From contig NZ_JAQISW010000004.1 in assembly GCF_028618435.1 (NCBI RefSeq), positions 62,001 to 126,000 of the forward strand: a stretch of DNA of 64,000 bases. Direction: 5' to 3'. Source of the DNA: Bartonella sp. MM73XJBT.G. Lineage in GTDB: Bacteria; Pseudomonadota; Alphaproteobacteria; Rhizobiales; Rhizobiaceae. This document shows positions 1-11,210 of this stretch, piece by piece; position 1 is the stretch's first letter; each line of letters opens with the position of its first letter. The notes under the pieces are model-generated. The model saw nothing but the letters and a program-made list of their open reading frames with translations. It was not told where the DNA came from and did no database searches. Made by a program: the position numbers and the translations under genes.

Positions 1-827
1 CGATGAAAATAGGATTCAGGATTTTGAAAAGCTGTTTTACGCAAACGTTTAAAACGTTCCAAGTACCAGTGCCGAATGACTTCTGTTTCAGCATCGACAT
101 AGATTGAAAAATCAAAAAAATCTGAAACAAAAGGAATGACCTTACCATCTTTAGGAAGATCACTGACTTGCAGAACATTAATACCTTCAATAATTAAAAT
201 ATCAGGGCGGTCAATGATAATTGTGTGATTTTTTAGAACATCATAAGTCATATGAGAATAAAGAGGAGCAGGGACATTTCCAATACCTGCTTTTATAGCC
301 GAAAGAAAGCATAGTAATTTTTTGATGTCATAGGAATCAGGAAATCCTTTACGATTCATACGATTTTTTTGTTCTAAGATCGCATTAGGATAGAGAAAAC
401 CATCCGTTGTGATCAGATCAACTTTAAGACTAGATGTCCAACGTTTTAACAGCTCTTGAAGGATACGAGCGGTGGTAGACTTTCCTACAGCTACAGAACC
501 AGCAATTCCAATAATAAAGGGCGTTTTTTGACTCTCTTCTTGATGGAGAAACTGCTGACGTTTGTGAAAAAGTTCCTGCACTGCTTCAACATGGCATGAG
601 AGCAGACGTGATAAAGAAAGATAAATGCGTTGGACTTCTTCAAGATCGATGGGATCATCAATAGAGCGTAAACGCTTAATTTCATCAAAAGTTAAAGTAA
701 GAGGTGTATCCGCACGAAATTCTGACCATTCTTGTGCTGTAAAAACACGATAAGGTGAATATCGGTCAGAAATGGATTTGACCAAATTATCTTCCTGATT
801 AATTTTTTTTATAGTCGTATCAATCAT
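1..827 (-). CDS. coaA: Type I pantothenate kinase, 3' end cut by window edge
   Basis: This enzyme phosphorylates pantothenate with ATP, the first and committed step of coenzyme A synthesis in the cytoplasm. I translated it directly from the minus strand, starting at the ATG at 827 ([11 protein letters not shown]). About 275 residues are visible; the family is usually around 310-320, so the C-terminus lies outside the window. The P-loop [12 protein letters not shown] lies at residues 107-118, and other CoaA blocks are readable, including [28 protein letters not shown] and IIEGINVLQ. No frameshift is seen in the visible part. The next gene upstream on the same strand is the asparaginase, about 120 bp away. 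Confidence 0.95.
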   Translation of the reverse strand, partial: MIDTTIKKINQEDNLVKSISDRYSPYRVFTAQEWSEFRADTPLTLTFDEIKRLRSIDDPIDLEEVQRIYLSLSRLLSCHVEAVQELFHKRQQFLHQEESQKTPFIIGIAGSVAVGKSTTARILQELLKRWTSSLKVDLITTDGFLYPNAILEQKNRMNRKGFPDSYDIKKLLCFLSAIKAGIGNVPAPLYSHMTYDVLKNHTIIIDRPDILIIEGINVLQVSDLPKDGKVIPFVSDFFDFSIYVDAETEVIRHWYLERFKRLRKTAFQNPESYFH

Positions 828-945
828 TTTTATTTATCGAAACTTTTTGATGTAGCTCTTGATTAAGAGCGGGCAGGTGAGCTGCTTTGTGTTTAAATAA
901 ATTTCGTTTTGCATGCCTTCTCTTTAAGATAACAGATCATTTTTA

Positions 946-1935
946 TTAACTTATCGTCCAGTCATTCCAGTATGTACGGATTTGTGCCAATGAGTACCCT
1001 TGTGCCAAAAAAGCCCATAAAAGCAGACGCGCTTTTACTGCTGATAAATACCCAGACATAAAAGCACCCGAAGCAATCATATCGATTTCTGAACCTTTAT
1101 AGCCATAAGTTATACGAGTTGTTGAGCCATTACAACAACGACTAGCAATAATAATTGGTATTTTTTGTGCATATTGTTGTACAAGATCTGCTTCTTGAAA
1201 ACTACAGTGTCCTGCACCAAAACCAGCAATAACAAGTCCAGCATAATGTCCACTTTCAAGGCAAAGTTTCATTAATTGTGCATCAGATGATAAAGAGGAA
1301 TAGAGAAGTGCAATTTGATGATCGTAGTTTTGGGGAAGATCAAATGTTGTCGGAAAAAATTTTCGATCATTAAAATAAATAAGTTTTCCCTCTAAAATAG
1401 TTCCTACAATACCTACAAGACCTGATTGAAATGTTTCAACCTTGACGGTGTGGCTTTTATAGAGCCAATAAGGTGAGTGAATGGTATCATTAATGACAAC
1501 AAGAACGCCTCTGTTACGACTTTGTGGGGCGGCCGCGACACGCGTTGCTGCTAAAATATTAGCAGGCCCATCAGCACCTGCTTCGTGAGGGGTACGCATA
1601 GCACCGGTTATGATGAGTGGTTCATCTTTCTTCCAATAAAGAGAAAGAAAAAAAGCAGTTTCTTCAAGAGTATCAGTGCCTTGCGTTAAGACAATTCCTT
1701 TTGCACCAGCGTTTATTTGTTGTTTTGCCCACTCTATTATTTCAAAAAGAATTTTAAAAGATAAAGATCCACTGGGTATTTGCATTAATGTTTGTGCATG
1801 AATATCAGCAATGTTATTTAAATCAGGAACACTTTTTATGAGGTTATCTGAGGTTAAAGTCGGTTGCATGTGGCCAAAACGATCGGCAGTCATTGCAATT
1901 GTTCCACCTAAGGTTCCTATAGCTATTTTTTTCAT
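946..1935 (-). CDS. L-asparaginase
   Basis: This 329-residue enzyme should hydrolyse L-asparagine to aspartate and ammonia. The N-terminal nucleophile motif GTLGGTIAM is at residues 7-15 (Thr12). The second active-site block, TQGTDTLEET, starts at residue 84; Thr87-Asp88 correspond to the catalytic pair and Gln85 replaces the His of the PROSITE-type THGTDT form. A Lys near 164 (HTVKVETF) matches the remaining catalytic residue. I see no signal peptide, so it is probably cytoplasmic. The gene is divergent from hslV with a 218 bp intergenic region that must hold both promoters. Whether it is the type I or type II enzyme by kinetics cannot be told from sequence. Confidence 0.9.
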   Translation of the reverse strand: MKKIAIGTLGGTIAMTADRFGHMQPTLTSDNLIKSVPDLNNIADIHAQTLMQIPSGSLSFKILFEIIEWAKQQINAGAKGIVLTQGTDTLEETAFFLSLYWKKDEPLIITGAMRTPHEAGADGPANILAATRVAAAPQSRNRGVLVVINDTIHSPYWLYKSHTVKVETFQSGLVGIVGTILEGKLIYFNDRKFFPTTFDLPQNYDHQIALLYSSLSSDAQLMKLCLESGHYAGLVIAGFGAGHCSFQEADLVQQYAQKIPIIIASRCCNGSTTRITYGYKGSEIDMIASGAFMSGYLSAVKARLLLWAFLAQGYSLAQIRTYWNDWTIS

Positions 1936-2153
1936 AATTTTCCTCTATAAAGGCACAAACTTTTTACATAAAACTATTTAGCAGTAATTTACATTGACAA
2001 CAATAATATCATTTTTTCAATTTCAACAAATTGAGTGATGCTGAATCATTGTGTTTTGCTGTATATGTTCTTAAATAGGACAATAGACATTGAGTTTTAC
2101 ATTGAATGAAAAGATAATATTAAAAAGAAAAGTAATATTTAAGGAGTGCCCTT

Positions 2154-2735
2154 ATGACAGAACATAAGCCAGACATAATGTATGGTACAACGATTATTAC
2201 GGTACGAAAAGGTGGCAAAGTTGTGATGGCTGGCGACGGTCAGGTCTCTCTTGGACAGACGATTATGAAAGGCAATACACGTAAAGTTCGTCGTCTTGGG
2301 AAGAGCGGAGTGGTTATTGCTGGTTTTGCAGGTGCTACGGCAGATGCTTTCACATTACTGGAAAGATTGGAAACAAAGCTTGAGCAATATCCTGATCAGC
2401 TTATGCGTGCCTGTGTAGAGCTTGCAAAAGATTGGCGAACAGATCGCTATTTGCGTCGTTTGGAAGCAATGATGCTCGTGGCTGATAAGAAAGTAACTTT
2501 AGCTCTAACAGGGCTTGGTGATGTTTTAGAACCAGAAGATGGGGTTATGGCCATTGGCTCTGGAGGAAATTTTGCTCTTTCAGCAGCGCGGGCACTGATG
2601 GACTTGGATTTGGATGCCGAAACGATTGCCCGTAAAGCTATGGCTATTGCCGCTAAAATTTGTGTTTACACCAATGATCATTTTACGATTGAAACATTGG
2701 ATGCAGAATTATCTTCTTTAGAGAAAGCTATTTAA
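2154..2735 (+). CDS. hslV: ATP-dependent protease HslUV, peptidase subunit
   Basis: HslV (ClpQ) forms the double-hexameric proteolytic core of the HslUV protease. The protein is 193 residues, normal for alphaproteobacteria. The N-terminal threonine nucleophile is exposed after removal of a short propeptide: the mature start is [10 protein letters not shown] at Thr12, followed by the typical [12 protein letters not shown] block. The start ATG at 2154 has the Shine-Dalgarno-like AAGGAG a few bases upstream. The stop codon directly abuts the ATG of hslU, so the two subunits are almost certainly translated from one mRNA. Heat-shock control would be expected, but I could not identify a clear sigma-32 promoter upstream. 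Confidence 0.96.
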   Translation: MTEHKPDIMYGTTIITVRKGGKVVMAGDGQVSLGQTIMKGNTRKVRRLGKSGVVIAGFAGATADAFTLLERLETKLEQYPDQLMRACVELAKDWRTDRYLRRLEAMMLVADKKVTLALTGLGDVLEPEDGVMAIGSGGNFALSAARALMDLDLDAETIARKAMAIAAKICVYTNDHFTIETLDAELSSLEKAI

Positions 2736-4046
2736 ATGTGTGTTGTATTTTCCCCTCGTGAGACTGTTTCTGAACTTGATCGTTTTATTATTGGCCAAAA
2801 TGATGCCAAGCGTTCTGTAGCTATTGCACTACGCAATCGGTGGCGTAGACAACAGCTTGATGAGCCGATGCGTGAAGAAGTGATGCCAAAAAATATTTTA
2901 ATGATAGGACCAACAGGTGTTGGTAAAACAGGGATTGCACGTCGATTAGCAAAACTTTCTGGAGCCCCTTTTGTTAAAGTAGAAGCAACGAAATTTACTG
3001 AAGTTGGTTATGTGGGGCGTGACGTTGAGCAAATTATTCGAGATCTTGTTGAAATTGCCATTTCTCTTGTGCGTGAAAAGAAACGCGATGAAATAAAAGA
3101 AAAGGCTCACGTGAATGCTGAAGAGCGCGTTTTAGATGCTCTTGTTGGTAAAACAGCAAGTCCGGCTACCCGTGATAGTTTTCGCAAAAAATTGCGTGAA
3201 GGTGAATTGGATGAGAAAGAGATTGAAATTGAAGTCGCTGATAATAATAGCAATAGTGCTTCAACCTTTGATATTCCTGGTATGCCTGGGGCGCAAATGG
3301 GGATTATGAATTTATCCGATATTTTGGGCAAAATAGGCAGTCGTACAAAAGTCCGTAAAACGACAGTAAGGGATGCTTTCAAACCGCTCATTGATGATGA
3401 ATCTGAAAAACTCCTTGATCAGGAACAAATTATTCAAGAAGCGCTTCGTGTAGCTGAAAATGACGGTATTGTTTTTATCGACGAGATTGATAAAATTGCA
3501 ACGAGGGATGGTGGAGCCAGTGCAGCGGTTTCGCGTGAGGGCGTCCAACGTGATCTTTTGCCTTTGGTGGAAGGAACAACCATTGCTACAAAATATGGGC
3601 AAATCAAAACAGATCATATTCTCTTTATTGCTTCTGGTGCATTTCATGTTTCCAAGCCATCTGATTTATTACCGGAACTTCAAGGACGTTTGCCTATTCG
3701 CGTAGAATTAAATCCTCTCACAAGAGAAGATTTACGACGCATTCTAACAGAACCAGAAGCAAGTTTGATTAAACAATATATTGCTTTAATGGCAACGGAA
3801 GAGGTCCATTTGGAAATTACCGATGATGCGATTGATGCTTTAGCAGATATTGCTGTAGATTTAAATGCAAGGATTGAAAATATAGGGGCACGCCGTTTGC
3901 AGACCGTTATGGAGCGTGTTTTAGATGAGATTTCTTTTACGGCACCAGATAGAGCTGGAACATCGTTTAAAATTGATGCTGCTTATGTCAGAAAATCTAT
4001 TGGTGAGCTTGCTGCTGATATTGATCTTTCTCGTTTTATTCTTTAG
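2736..4046 (+). CDS. hslU: ATP-dependent protease HslUV, ATPase/unfoldase subunit
   Basis: HslU (ClpY) is the AAA+ hexamer that unfolds substrates and feeds them to HslV. Residues 58-66 are the Walker A motif GPTGVGKTG, and [12 protein letters not shown] is the Walker B. The family-specific I domain lies between them, roughly residues 110-240. The C-terminal small domain carries the sensor-2 region ([17 protein letters not shown]), and the conserved C-terminal tail ending in SRFIL docks into HslV. Length 436 is normal. Translation starts immediately at the hslV stop codon. The gene ends only 18 bp before the convergent rsmC-like gene, leaving no room for a classical terminator. Confidence 0.97.
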   Translation: MCVVFSPRETVSELDRFIIGQNDAKRSVAIALRNRWRRQQLDEPMREEVMPKNILMIGPTGVGKTGIARRLAKLSGAPFVKVEATKFTEVGYVGRDVEQIIRDLVEIAISLVREKKRDEIKEKAHVNAEERVLDALVGKTASPATRDSFRKKLREGELDEKEIEIEVADNNSNSASTFDIPGMPGAQMGIMNLSDILGKIGSRTKVRKTTVRDAFKPLIDDESEKLLDQEQIIQEALRVAENDGIVFIDEIDKIATRDGGASAAVSREGVQRDLLPLVEGTTIATKYGQIKTDHILFIASGAFHVSKPSDLLPELQGRLPIRVELNPLTREDLRRILTEPEASLIKQYIALMATEEVHLEITDDAIDALADIAVDLNARIENIGARRLQTVMERVLDEISFTAPDRAGTSFKIDAAYVRKSIGELAADIDLSRFIL

Positions 4047-4064
4047 AGATATTGCTTGTTTTGT

Positions 4065-5093
4065 TTATCTGCGTGCTTCAATAATTTTGAAACCATGGGC
4101 TTGTTCATGGATCAACACTGTGCGGAAAATATTTTTTAACAATGTTTCATAAGGAAGGTGTCGGTTTGCAACAAGAAATAGACTGCCACCTGGCCTTAGG
4201 CATTTTTCAGCATTTATAATAAAATGTTTTCCTAAGAAGACATCTGTCGTTTGTTGTGTGTGAAACGGTGGATTTGAAATGATTGTGTCATACAGGCTTG
4301 TGACAGGCTCACGCACAAGGTCATGCCAATAAAAATGAATTGGAAAAGGGGCTGTTATAGATTTAAGGTGTTGTTTTGCTGCTTTCAAAGCGTTGTAGTC
4401 TGCTTCATAGAGATCAAGAGTCGTAAGCTTTACATCGCTTTCAAGTGCAACGTGAGAAAGATATCCCCAACCAGCTCCAAAATCAGCTGTTTTCCCAGAA
4501 ATAACTTTGGGCAGATAAGAAGCAAGGGCAGCAGATCCTAGATCAATACGACCATGTGAGAACATACCAGAAGTAGTTTGAAATTTATCAAAAGAAAGCG
4601 GTGGTGAGCGCAATTGTGCAATATTTTGTTTCTCTATTTGTGGAGGAACTTGAAGCCAAAATACAAGACCATGATTTTTAGATAGTTTATGGGTGATGGG
4701 GACAATTTTTTTGACCCATTTCATCATTGAAGCAGCACCAGACGTTTTATTTCCACTGATCACAATCCATCCACTAAGTTTAACACATTCTAATAAATCA
4801 AGGAAACAATTTTGATTAAAACCACGATATTTGCTCAGGTGCAAAAACGCACCATCATAAATGAGAGTTTTATCTATTTGAGGAGAGCAGTGAAATTGAG
4901 TATCGACAAATTTTAAAAAATCTGGTCGCCAAGGCGTGATGACTTTTAAATTTTGCGTCCATTCTGGAGCAGGCACTTGCGTTAAACCAAAACTTAGCCA
5001 GCATTGGTTTGGATCTGGATAAGGGAGTGCATGATTTTCAAAAGGTAAAAATGATAACACATGTGATTCTTTCAAAGAAAAATGCCACTCCAA
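4065..5093 (-). CDS. rsmC: RsmC-like 16S rRNA (guanine-N2) methyltransferase
   Basis: This is a 342-residue class I SAM-dependent methyltransferase of the RsmC/RlmG type, which methylate guanine in ribosomal RNA. The C-terminal catalytic half shows the SAM-binding motif ADFGAGWGYLS (about 203-213), an acidic loop LDLYEAD, and the base-methylation motif NPPF (274-277). The N-terminal half resembles the degenerate duplicated methyltransferase domain of RsmC. It lies 40 bp downstream of pnp on the same strand and could be co-transcribed with it. The family call is firm; the exact modified position (m2G1207 in E. coli RsmC) is inferred from family. Confidence 0.8.
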   Translation of the reverse strand: MEWHFSLKESHVLSFLPFENHALPYPDPNQCWLSFGLTQVPAPEWTQNLKVITPWRPDFLKFVDTQFHCSPQIDKTLIYDGAFLHLSKYRGFNQNCFLDLLECVKLSGWIVISGNKTSGAASMMKWVKKIVPITHKLSKNHGLVFWLQVPPQIEKQNIAQLRSPPLSFDKFQTTSGMFSHGRIDLGSAALASYLPKVISGKTADFGAGWGYLSHVALESDVKLTTLDLYEADYNALKAAKQHLKSITAPFPIHFYWHDLVREPVTSLYDTIISNPPFHTQQTTDVFLGKHFIINAEKCLRPGGSLFLVANRHLPYETLLKNIFRTVLIHEQAHGFKIIEARR

Positions 5094-5133
5094 TGTTGGG
5101 ATGGCATTCCATGATTACGATAAGAAGAAAAAA

Positions 5134-7329
5134 TTATTCTTCTTTTTTCTTCCGACGGCGCTTATTTTCAGGTTGTTTTTTTTCATCTATGCTCTTTTCT
5201 TCTCTCACCGATTGATCATCGGTAATTTCCTTTCCGGTTTCTTGATCAACAATCTTCATTGATAACCGAACTTTTCCACGCTCATCAAAGCCCATGAGTT
5301 TAACCCAAACTTTATCACCTTCCTTAACAATATCAGTTGTTTTGGTGACACGTTCTGATGCAAGTTGAGAGATATGAACGAGCCCATCACGAGAACCAAA
5401 GAAGTTTATAAATGCACCAAAATCTGCAGTTTTTACAACTGTTCCTTGGTAGATAGCCCCAACTTCAGGTTCATCGACAATAGAATGGATCCAGCGTTTT
5501 GCTGCTTCAATGGTTTTAGCATCAGCAGAAGCAATTTTAATGGTACCATCGTCTTCAATATTAATTTTTGCTCCAGTTTGTTCCACAATTTCTCGAATAA
5601 CTTTACCACCAGAGCCGATTACATCACGAATTTTATCGACAGCAATATTCATAACTTCAATACGTGGTGAAAATTCGCTCAGTTCAGCGCGAGCACTGGT
5701 TAAAGCTTTACTCATTTCATGAAGGATATGGATTCGGCCATCTTTGGCTTGTTCAAGTGCGACTTTCATAATCTCTTCAGTAATACCGTCAATTTTGATA
5801 TCCATTTGCAAAGCAGTAATACCATTTTCTGTTCCTGCAACTTTAAAATCCATATCTCCAAGGTGATCTTCATCTCCTAAGATATCAGATAGAACAGCAA
5901 AGCGTTTTCCCTCTTTAATCAAGCCCATGGCAATACCTGCAACGGGGCGAGATAAAGGAACACCAGCATCCATGAGAGCAAGCGATGTTCCACAAACCGT
6001 TGCCATAGAAGAAGAACCGTTAGATTCAGTAATTTCTGAGACAGCACGAATGGTATAAGGAAAAGATTCTTTTGTTGGCAACATGGGGTGAATCGCCCGC
6101 CATGCTAATTTTCCATGTCCAATTTCACGACGACCAGGAGAGCCAAGGCGTCCTGTTTCTCCTACTGAAAATGGTGGAAAATTATAATGGAGGAGGAATG
6201 TTTCCTTATATATTCCGGTTAAGGCATCAACATATTGTTCATCTTCACCAGTTCCCAAGGTTGCAACGACAATTGCTTGCGTTTCTCCGCGGGTAAAGAG
6301 TGCTGATCCATGTGTACGGGGTAAAATACTCACTTCCGATTGAATAGGGCGCACAGTAGAAAGATTACGTCCATCAATACGCCTTTCTGTATCAAGAATG
6401 TTTCCGCGAACAATTTTTGCTTGCAACTGTTTAAATACGGTTGCAATTTGGTCTGTACTAAATTGACAGTCTTCTTCTGTTTCTAGCATAAATTTATCGA
6501 TAATTTCTGTTTTTAGTGCATCAATTGCGGCATAACGTTCTTGCTTATCAGTAATTGTGTAGGCCTTTCGTATACTTTGCTCCGCCATTTCTTCCATTGC
6601 TTTTTCAAGATCAGAAAGATCTTCAGGAACAAAATCACGCGGATCTTTTGCAGCAACTTCAGCAAGCTTGATAATGGCATCAATGACAGGTTGAAGGCCC
6701 TTGTGACCGAACATCACAGCACCCAACATAATATCTTCTGGTAATTCTTGTGCTTCTGATTCAACCATCAAAACAGCACTTTCTGTTCCTGCAACCACAA
6801 GGTCAAGTTTTGATTCAGGCATTTCATCAATATGAGGATTGAGAATATATTGTCCATTACAATAACCAACGCGGGCACCTGCTATAGGCCCCATGAAAGG
6901 AACCCCTGACAGCGTCAATGCGGCAGAGGAGGCAATCATCGCAAGAATATCGGGATTATTTTCAAGATCATGCTGTATAACGGAAACAATAACTTGTGTA
7001 TCATTTTTATAACCCTCAACGAAGAGAGGACGAATTGGACGATCAATCAAACGTGAAACCAAAGTTTCATTTTCACTTGGACGACTTTCACGTTTTAAAT
7101 AGCCACCAGGTATTCGACCAACAGCATAGGATTTTTCTTGATAATTAACGGTGAGTGGAAAAAAGTCCTGGTCTGGTTTTGGGCTTTTTGCTGATACAAC
7201 GGTTGCTAAGACAATAGTTTCTCCATAGGTAGCAATCACGGCACCATCAGCTTGACGTGCTATTTTCCCTGTTTCAAGGGTGAGTGGACGCCCGGCCCAT
7301 TCAATTTCTATCTTGTGCGTTTTGAACAT
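5134..7329 (-). CDS. pnp: Polynucleotide phosphorylase
   Basis: PNPase is a trimeric 3'-5' phosphorolytic exoribonuclease that degrades mRNA and is part of the degradosome in many bacteria. The 731 residues show the full layout: an N-terminal RNase PH domain (about 10-145), a linking helical domain, a second catalytic RNase PH domain (about 325-460), a KH domain around 555-615 with the GSGG loop ([11 protein letters not shown]), and an S1 domain around 622-690 ([19 protein letters not shown]). The C-terminal tail is very basic (KRRRKKK), as often seen. The gene follows rpsO on the same strand, the classical rpsO-pnp order, with about 250 bp and a hairpin between them. Confidence 0.98.
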   Translation of the reverse strand: MFKTHKIEIEWAGRPLTLETGKIARQADGAVIATYGETIVLATVVSAKSPKPDQDFFPLTVNYQEKSYAVGRIPGGYLKRESRPSENETLVSRLIDRPIRPLFVEGYKNDTQVIVSVIQHDLENNPDILAMIASSAALTLSGVPFMGPIAGARVGYCNGQYILNPHIDEMPESKLDLVVAGTESAVLMVESEAQELPEDIMLGAVMFGHKGLQPVIDAIIKLAEVAAKDPRDFVPEDLSDLEKAMEEMAEQSIRKAYTITDKQERYAAIDALKTEIIDKFMLETEEDCQFSTDQIATVFKQLQAKIVRGNILDTERRIDGRNLSTVRPIQSEVSILPRTHGSALFTRGETQAIVVATLGTGEDEQYVDALTGIYKETFLLHYNFPPFSVGETGRLGSPGRREIGHGKLAWRAIHPMLPTKESFPYTIRAVSEITESNGSSSMATVCGTSLALMDAGVPLSRPVAGIAMGLIKEGKRFAVLSDILGDEDHLGDMDFKVAGTENGITALQMDIKIDGITEEIMKVALEQAKDGRIHILHEMSKALTSARAELSEFSPRIEVMNIAVDKIRDVIGSGGKVIREIVEQTGAKINIEDDGTIKIASADAKTIEAAKRWIHSIVDEPEVGAIYQGTVVKTADFGAFINFFGSRDGLVHISQLASERVTKTTDIVKEGDKVWVKLMGFDERGKVRLSMKIVDQETGKEITDDQSVREEKSIDEKKQPENKRRRKKKEE

Positions 7330-7540
7330 TTTTTATCCTTAATGACCAGTGTTTAAATCTTTGATTGCTCACATTCTGGCTTTGCGTAGCATATTTTCAA
7401 GTTCTGGGGTGTACAACAAGCTTACTTCCATTTTTGTTGTGAGAAGAGAGAGATGAATCGCCTTAAATACGAAATAATGAGCAGCTCTATCACATAATAA
7501 CTTGTCAGTTTTTAAATTTTTATCTAAAGGCAACATGCTG

Positions 7541-7578
7541 AAAAAATGGGTGGTGTTTTACACCACCCCATTTTTTTT
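7541..7578 (-). terminator. Intrinsic terminator just after rpsO
   Basis: Read on the minus strand, the sequence immediately after the rpsO stop codon has a G/C-rich stem made from GGGGTGGTGT and ACACCACCC with a short loop and one bulged base, followed by a run of six T. It also has T-runs on the + strand, so it could work in both directions. In E. coli the rpsO-pnp junction likewise holds a hairpin terminator, so this one may set the ratio of rpsO to pnp transcripts. Confidence 0.8.
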
Positions 7579-7846
7579 AGCGACGCAAACCTAACTTCTT
7601 GATAAGTATCTGATAACGATTTTGGTCAATTCCTTTAAGATAATCAAGAAGGCGCCGACGTTGAGACACCATCTTTAAAAGACCACGACGAGAATGATTA
7701 TCTTTTTTGTGAGATTTAAAGTGGTTTGTTAAATTAGAAATACGTTCAGAAAGTACAGCAATCTGTACTTCTGGTGATCCTGTATCACCAACTTTATTTG
7801 CGTATTCTGCGACAAGAGCTTGTTTACGTTCAGCTGTAATCGACAT
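7577..7846 (-). CDS. rpsO: 30S ribosomal protein S15
   Basis: S15 is a primary binding protein of the 16S rRNA central domain and takes part in an intersubunit bridge. The 89 residues are the normal length. The family signature region is clear: [14 protein letters not shown], then [17 protein letters not shown], then the C-terminal [10 protein letters not shown] helix. The start ATG at 7846 is preceded on the minus strand by AAAGGAT. In most relatives rpsO follows truB directly; here an oppositely oriented MFS gene lies between them. Confidence 0.98.
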   Translation of the reverse strand: MSITAERKQALVAEYANKVGDTGSPEVQIAVLSERISNLTNHFKSHKKDNHSRRGLLKMVSQRRRLLDYLKGIDQNRYQILIKKLGLRR

Positions 7847-8159
7847 CGTATTATCCTTTCAAAAAACAAAGAAACATAAAGCCACCCATAGCCGAGATGT
7901 CGTTCAGCCAGGGTCTACGAAAAAATAAGAAGAGTCAAAGACTCCTACCTATTTTTGCTCTTATATAGGAAAGAAGATTAAAATACTAGTCCTTGACAGC
8001 ATTTTGAAGTCTTTCTTTAAATAAAGCTTTTGTTTTGAAATATTGATTTAAATAGAGTTTTATGAGAAGTTTTTTAAAGAATTATGCATCCTTTTGATAC
8101 AAAGATTATGAGCGTGTGTGTAGTAACAAAAATGATAAATACCGATTTGGAGGAAAAAG

Positions 8160-9788
8160 ATGCAGAGCATTTCAACATTCAAACTTTTTCGTAATTCGGT
8201 ATTTCGAAATTTATGGTCATCTACTCTTATTTCTAATTTAGGAGGGCTGATACAGGCTGTTGGAGCAGGGTGGTTAATGGCGTTAATTAGTTCTTCGCAT
8301 TCCATGGTTGGGTTGGTTCAGAGTGCGACAACATTACCACTTGTTATGTTTTCTTTAATGGCAGGGGCATTAGCAGACAATTTTAATCGGCGTCAAATTA
8401 TGCTGTGCGCACAGATTATGATGATGGTCATATCCATGAGTTTATCTATTTTAGCCTATATGGGATTTTTAACACCTTGGCTTTTATTATGTTTCACGTT
8501 TTTGATTGGATGTGGCACAGCTTTTTATAATCCTTCTTGGCAAGCAACGATAGGAGATATAGTGAGCAGGGAAAATATTCCTGCTGCTGTTAGTTTGAAT
8601 AGTGTCGGCTTTAATTTGATGCGAAGTGTTGGTCCTGCTATTGGAGGTGCCATCATTGCAACTTTGGGGGCATCTGCCGCTTTTTTGTTTAATGCTATAA
8701 GCTATATCCCTCTTATTGGTGCATTATTTTTCTGGAAATCGAATTATGAAAACAATCCATTGCCAAGAGAAAGACTGTTAGGAGCTGTCTCAGATGGTTT
8801 ACGTTATGTTGCGATGTCACCTAATCTCTTGAGTATTATGGTTCGAGCGTTTCTTTTTGGTATAGGGGCGATTTCGGTTTTAGCTCTTTTGCCAATTGTT
8901 GCGCATAAAGTTCTCGGAGGGAGTGCACTTCTTTACGGTACATTACTTGGTTGTTTTGGCTTAGGAGCCATGACAGCAGGGATTATTAATGCATTTGTAC
9001 GGCATCATTTTCGTTCAGAAACAATCATTGCAAGTGCATTTATTGGTTTCGCCTTTTCTTGTTTTTTATTGGGAATAAGTCGCTCACTGATTATTAGCCA
9101 TATTGCTTTATTCCCTGCAGGTTTATGTTGGGTTTTGGCATTATCATTGTTTAATACATCTGTACAACTCTCTACACCACGCTGGGTTGTTGCACGTTCT
9201 TTAGCGCTTTACCAAACATCATCTTACGGAGGGATGGCTATTGGTAGTGCAATCTGGGGAATTTTGGCTGATGGTTATTCTCCAACAATTGCTTTGAGTG
9301 TTTGTTCTCTATTCTTGATTGTTGGGGCTCTTGCGGGGGTAAAATTTAGAATTCAAGAAATCCCGCAAATTGATTTGAATCCTCTTGATCATTTTAGAGA
9401 GCCAGAACTCTTACTCGACCTAAAAGCAAGAAGTGGTCCGATTATGATCATGATCGACTATCAAATTCATGAAAATGATCTGGAAGAGTTTCTCAAAGTG
9501 ATGACGCGCCGACGTCATATTCGTTTACGTGATGGTGCGCGCCAATGGGTTCTTTTACGAGATCTTGAAAGACCTGAATATTGGACAGAGGCTTATCATA
9601 TGTCAACATGGGTAGATTATTTACGCCATAATCACCGTCGCACAAAAGCGGATGCTGAAGTTAATAAGCGTTTGCGACATTTAAATTGTGCTCCTAACGG
9701 TATAAGGGTGCATCGCATGATTGAACGACAGACAATCCCCCAAGCCAATGAGATGCTCTTAAAAGTTCCTTCGGATCATCTTCCTTAA
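8160..9788 (+). CDS. MFS transporter, MFS_3 (EntS-like) type with C-terminal soluble domain
   Basis: The first ~400 residues hold about 10-12 hydrophobic segments with the MFS loop 2-3 motif region (GALADNFNRRQIM, near residue 70). The protein then continues about 130 residues as a soluble, charged domain (from about LDPLDHFREPE to the end), which is the layout of Pfam MFS_3 proteins, related to the enterobactin exporter EntS. Total length is 542. Start ATG at 8160 has AGGAGG-like GGAGGAAAA just upstream. The substrate is unknown. The gene is on the opposite strand to its neighbours and separates truB from rpsO, which suggests insertion into an ancestral operon. Confidence 0.85.
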   Translation: MQSISTFKLFRNSVFRNLWSSTLISNLGGLIQAVGAGWLMALISSSHSMVGLVQSATTLPLVMFSLMAGALADNFNRRQIMLCAQIMMMVISMSLSILAYMGFLTPWLLLCFTFLIGCGTAFYNPSWQATIGDIVSRENIPAAVSLNSVGFNLMRSVGPAIGGAIIATLGASAAFLFNAISYIPLIGALFFWKSNYENNPLPRERLLGAVSDGLRYVAMSPNLLSIMVRAFLFGIGAISVLALLPIVAHKVLGGSALLYGTLLGCFGLGAMTAGIINAFVRHHFRSETIIASAFIGFAFSCFLLGISRSLIISHIALFPAGLCWVLALSLFNTSVQLSTPRWVVARSLALYQTSSYGGMAIGSAIWGILADGYSPTIALSVCSLFLIVGALAGVKFRIQEIPQIDLNPLDHFREPELLLDLKARSGPIMIMIDYQIHENDLEEFLKVMTRRRHIRLRDGARQWVLLRDLERPEYWTEAYHMSTWVDYLRHNHRRTKADAEVNKRLRHLNCAPNGIRVHRMIERQTIPQANEMLLKVPSDHLP

Positions 9789-10243
9789 GGTTAGAGCAGC
9801 TTTTTAATATGGTTATTATATTCTTTAGATCAATTGGTTAGCATAAGCACAAGAAAATAAGTATTTAAATGTTTAGTATATTGATTTATAATGGCACTTT
9901 GTCATTTTTCTAGTAATGGTTCCAAAGATTTTAATCTTCTTTCATTTTGAATCTATTGATTTTATTTATATTGCATCAATAAAAACTATTTTCTTGTACG
10001 TACAAAAGAGACTAATGTTTTGATAAAAATGATTGAAAAGGAATAAAAAAGCCTCTTATGAAGCTTTTTAAATACAAAGGTTTTAAAATTAAGGGATGGC
10101 AAAGTGTATGATGGTGTTGGTTTGTAGGACTATCTTTAAATTTTGATATGAATGAGATGAGCATAGAGAAATAAAAGCAAAATATTTCTCTTAATTTGAT
10201 AGGGAATATCTTTCAGTCAGAAACGGTTAGAAGAAAGAAACAC
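9789..10243. other. Intergenic region between converging MFS gene and truB
   Basis: No open reading frame of note and no RNA gene is visible in these 455 bases. They are AT-rich and contain the terminator listed at 10046-10069. Confidence 0.6.
10046..10069 (-). terminator. Intrinsic terminator, probably for the rimP-truB operon
   Basis: On the minus strand the RNA forms a 10-bp stem (AAAAAGCUUC with GAGGCUUUUU, one G-U pair) around a 4-nt AUAA loop, ending in a U-run. On the + strand the same stem contains a C/A mismatch, so it fits the minus strand better. It lies about 175 bp downstream of truB. Confidence 0.6.
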
Positions 10244-11206
10244 TTAAATTGTAAAAGTCCGCTTTGGTTTAAATAGACCTTTATCAAGAGTGCCAATAGC
10301 AAGAAGTTGTTCCTTATAGAGGGTGCAAACCTCCTCTTCATCAAGGGGTGTTTTATAGGCATATAAAGGAATAGAATGCCCTCTCATAACTCTTTGCGCT
10401 TGGGTTTCAGTAAGCGGATAATGCGGGAGACAATCTAAAGCAGCTCCCGTTTCAATTAACAGTTCATCGAGCGTTGAGAAGTCTTTTTCAAAAGAACTCT
10501 CATTTTCATCTATGGTGTTTTTACTTGGTGATATTGCTTCTTTTAGTTCATCCCATGTAATGAGATCCTCTTCATAAAAAGGTGCAACGGCAATACGTCT
10601 TAAATCAGCGATATGCCCATAGCAACCCAGATCACGTCCCATATCGCGTGCTAAAGAGCGTACATAAGTTCCTTTTCCGCAGGTTATTTCAAAGACAGAG
10701 TGCTCTTTGGTAGGCATTTCTATTAACTCGAAAGTTTCTATTTCTACTTTGCGGGGCGCAATTTCAACGACTTCCCCTTCACGCGCTAGATCATAAGCGC
10801 GATTTCCAGCAATTTTAATTGCTGAAAATTGTGGAGGTGTTTGCAAAATAACACCTGTATATTGAGGAAGAAGAGCAAGTATTTCTTCTCGTGTTGGACG
10901 TTTGAGAGATGTTTTCGTTATTTTTCCTTCTAAATCATCTGTTGAACGTTCTTGCCCCCAAGCGATATGAAAACGGTATGTTTTTTTGCCTTGCATCACG
11001 TAAGGAACGGTTTTGGTTGCTTCACCTAAGGCTATAGGGAGGAGACCTGAAGCAAGAGGATCAAGCGTACCCGCATGTCCTGCTTTTTGTGCATGAAAGA
11101 GCCATTTGATTTGTGAAACAGCTTCTGTTGATTTCATTCCTTTTGGTTTATCAAATATGACCCAGCCAGAAACAGGACGTCCTTTTTTTTTGCGTTGCCG
11201 TGTCAT
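10244..11206 (-). CDS. truB: tRNA pseudouridine-55 synthase
   Basis: TruB converts U55 to pseudouridine in the T-loop of tRNAs. The catalytic aspartate motif is in [23 protein letters not shown]; other TruB blocks are [27 protein letters not shown] and [15 protein letters not shown] longer reading frame opens at 11305, but I choose the ATG at 11206 ([14 protein letters not shown]) because it is preceded by a GAGG ribosome-binding site that overlaps the rbfA stop and because homologues start here. This gives 320 residues. It is the last gene of the nusA-infB operon. Confidence 0.95.
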   Translation of the reverse strand: MTRQRKKKGRPVSGWVIFDKPKGMKSTEAVSQIKWLFHAQKAGHAGTLDPLASGLLPIALGEATKTVPYVMQGKKTYRFHIAWGQERSTDDLEGKITKTSLKRPTREEILALLPQYTGVILQTPPQFSAIKIAGNRAYDLAREGEVVEIAPRKVEIETFELIEMPTKEHSVFEITCGKGTYVRSLARDMGRDLGCYGHIADLRRIAVAPFYEEDLITWDELKEAISPSKNTIDENESSFEKDFSTLDELLIETGAALDCLPHYPLTETQAQRVMRGHSIPLYAYKTPLDEEEVCTLYKEQLLAIGTLDKGLFKPKRTFTI

Positions 11207-11210
11207 TTCT

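Noticed and set aside
3107-3647. Antisense open frames inside hslU
   Set aside because: They are shadows of the strong hslU coding frame, without ribosome-binding sites or family features. The same holds for antisense frames in pnp, infB, nusA and metK.
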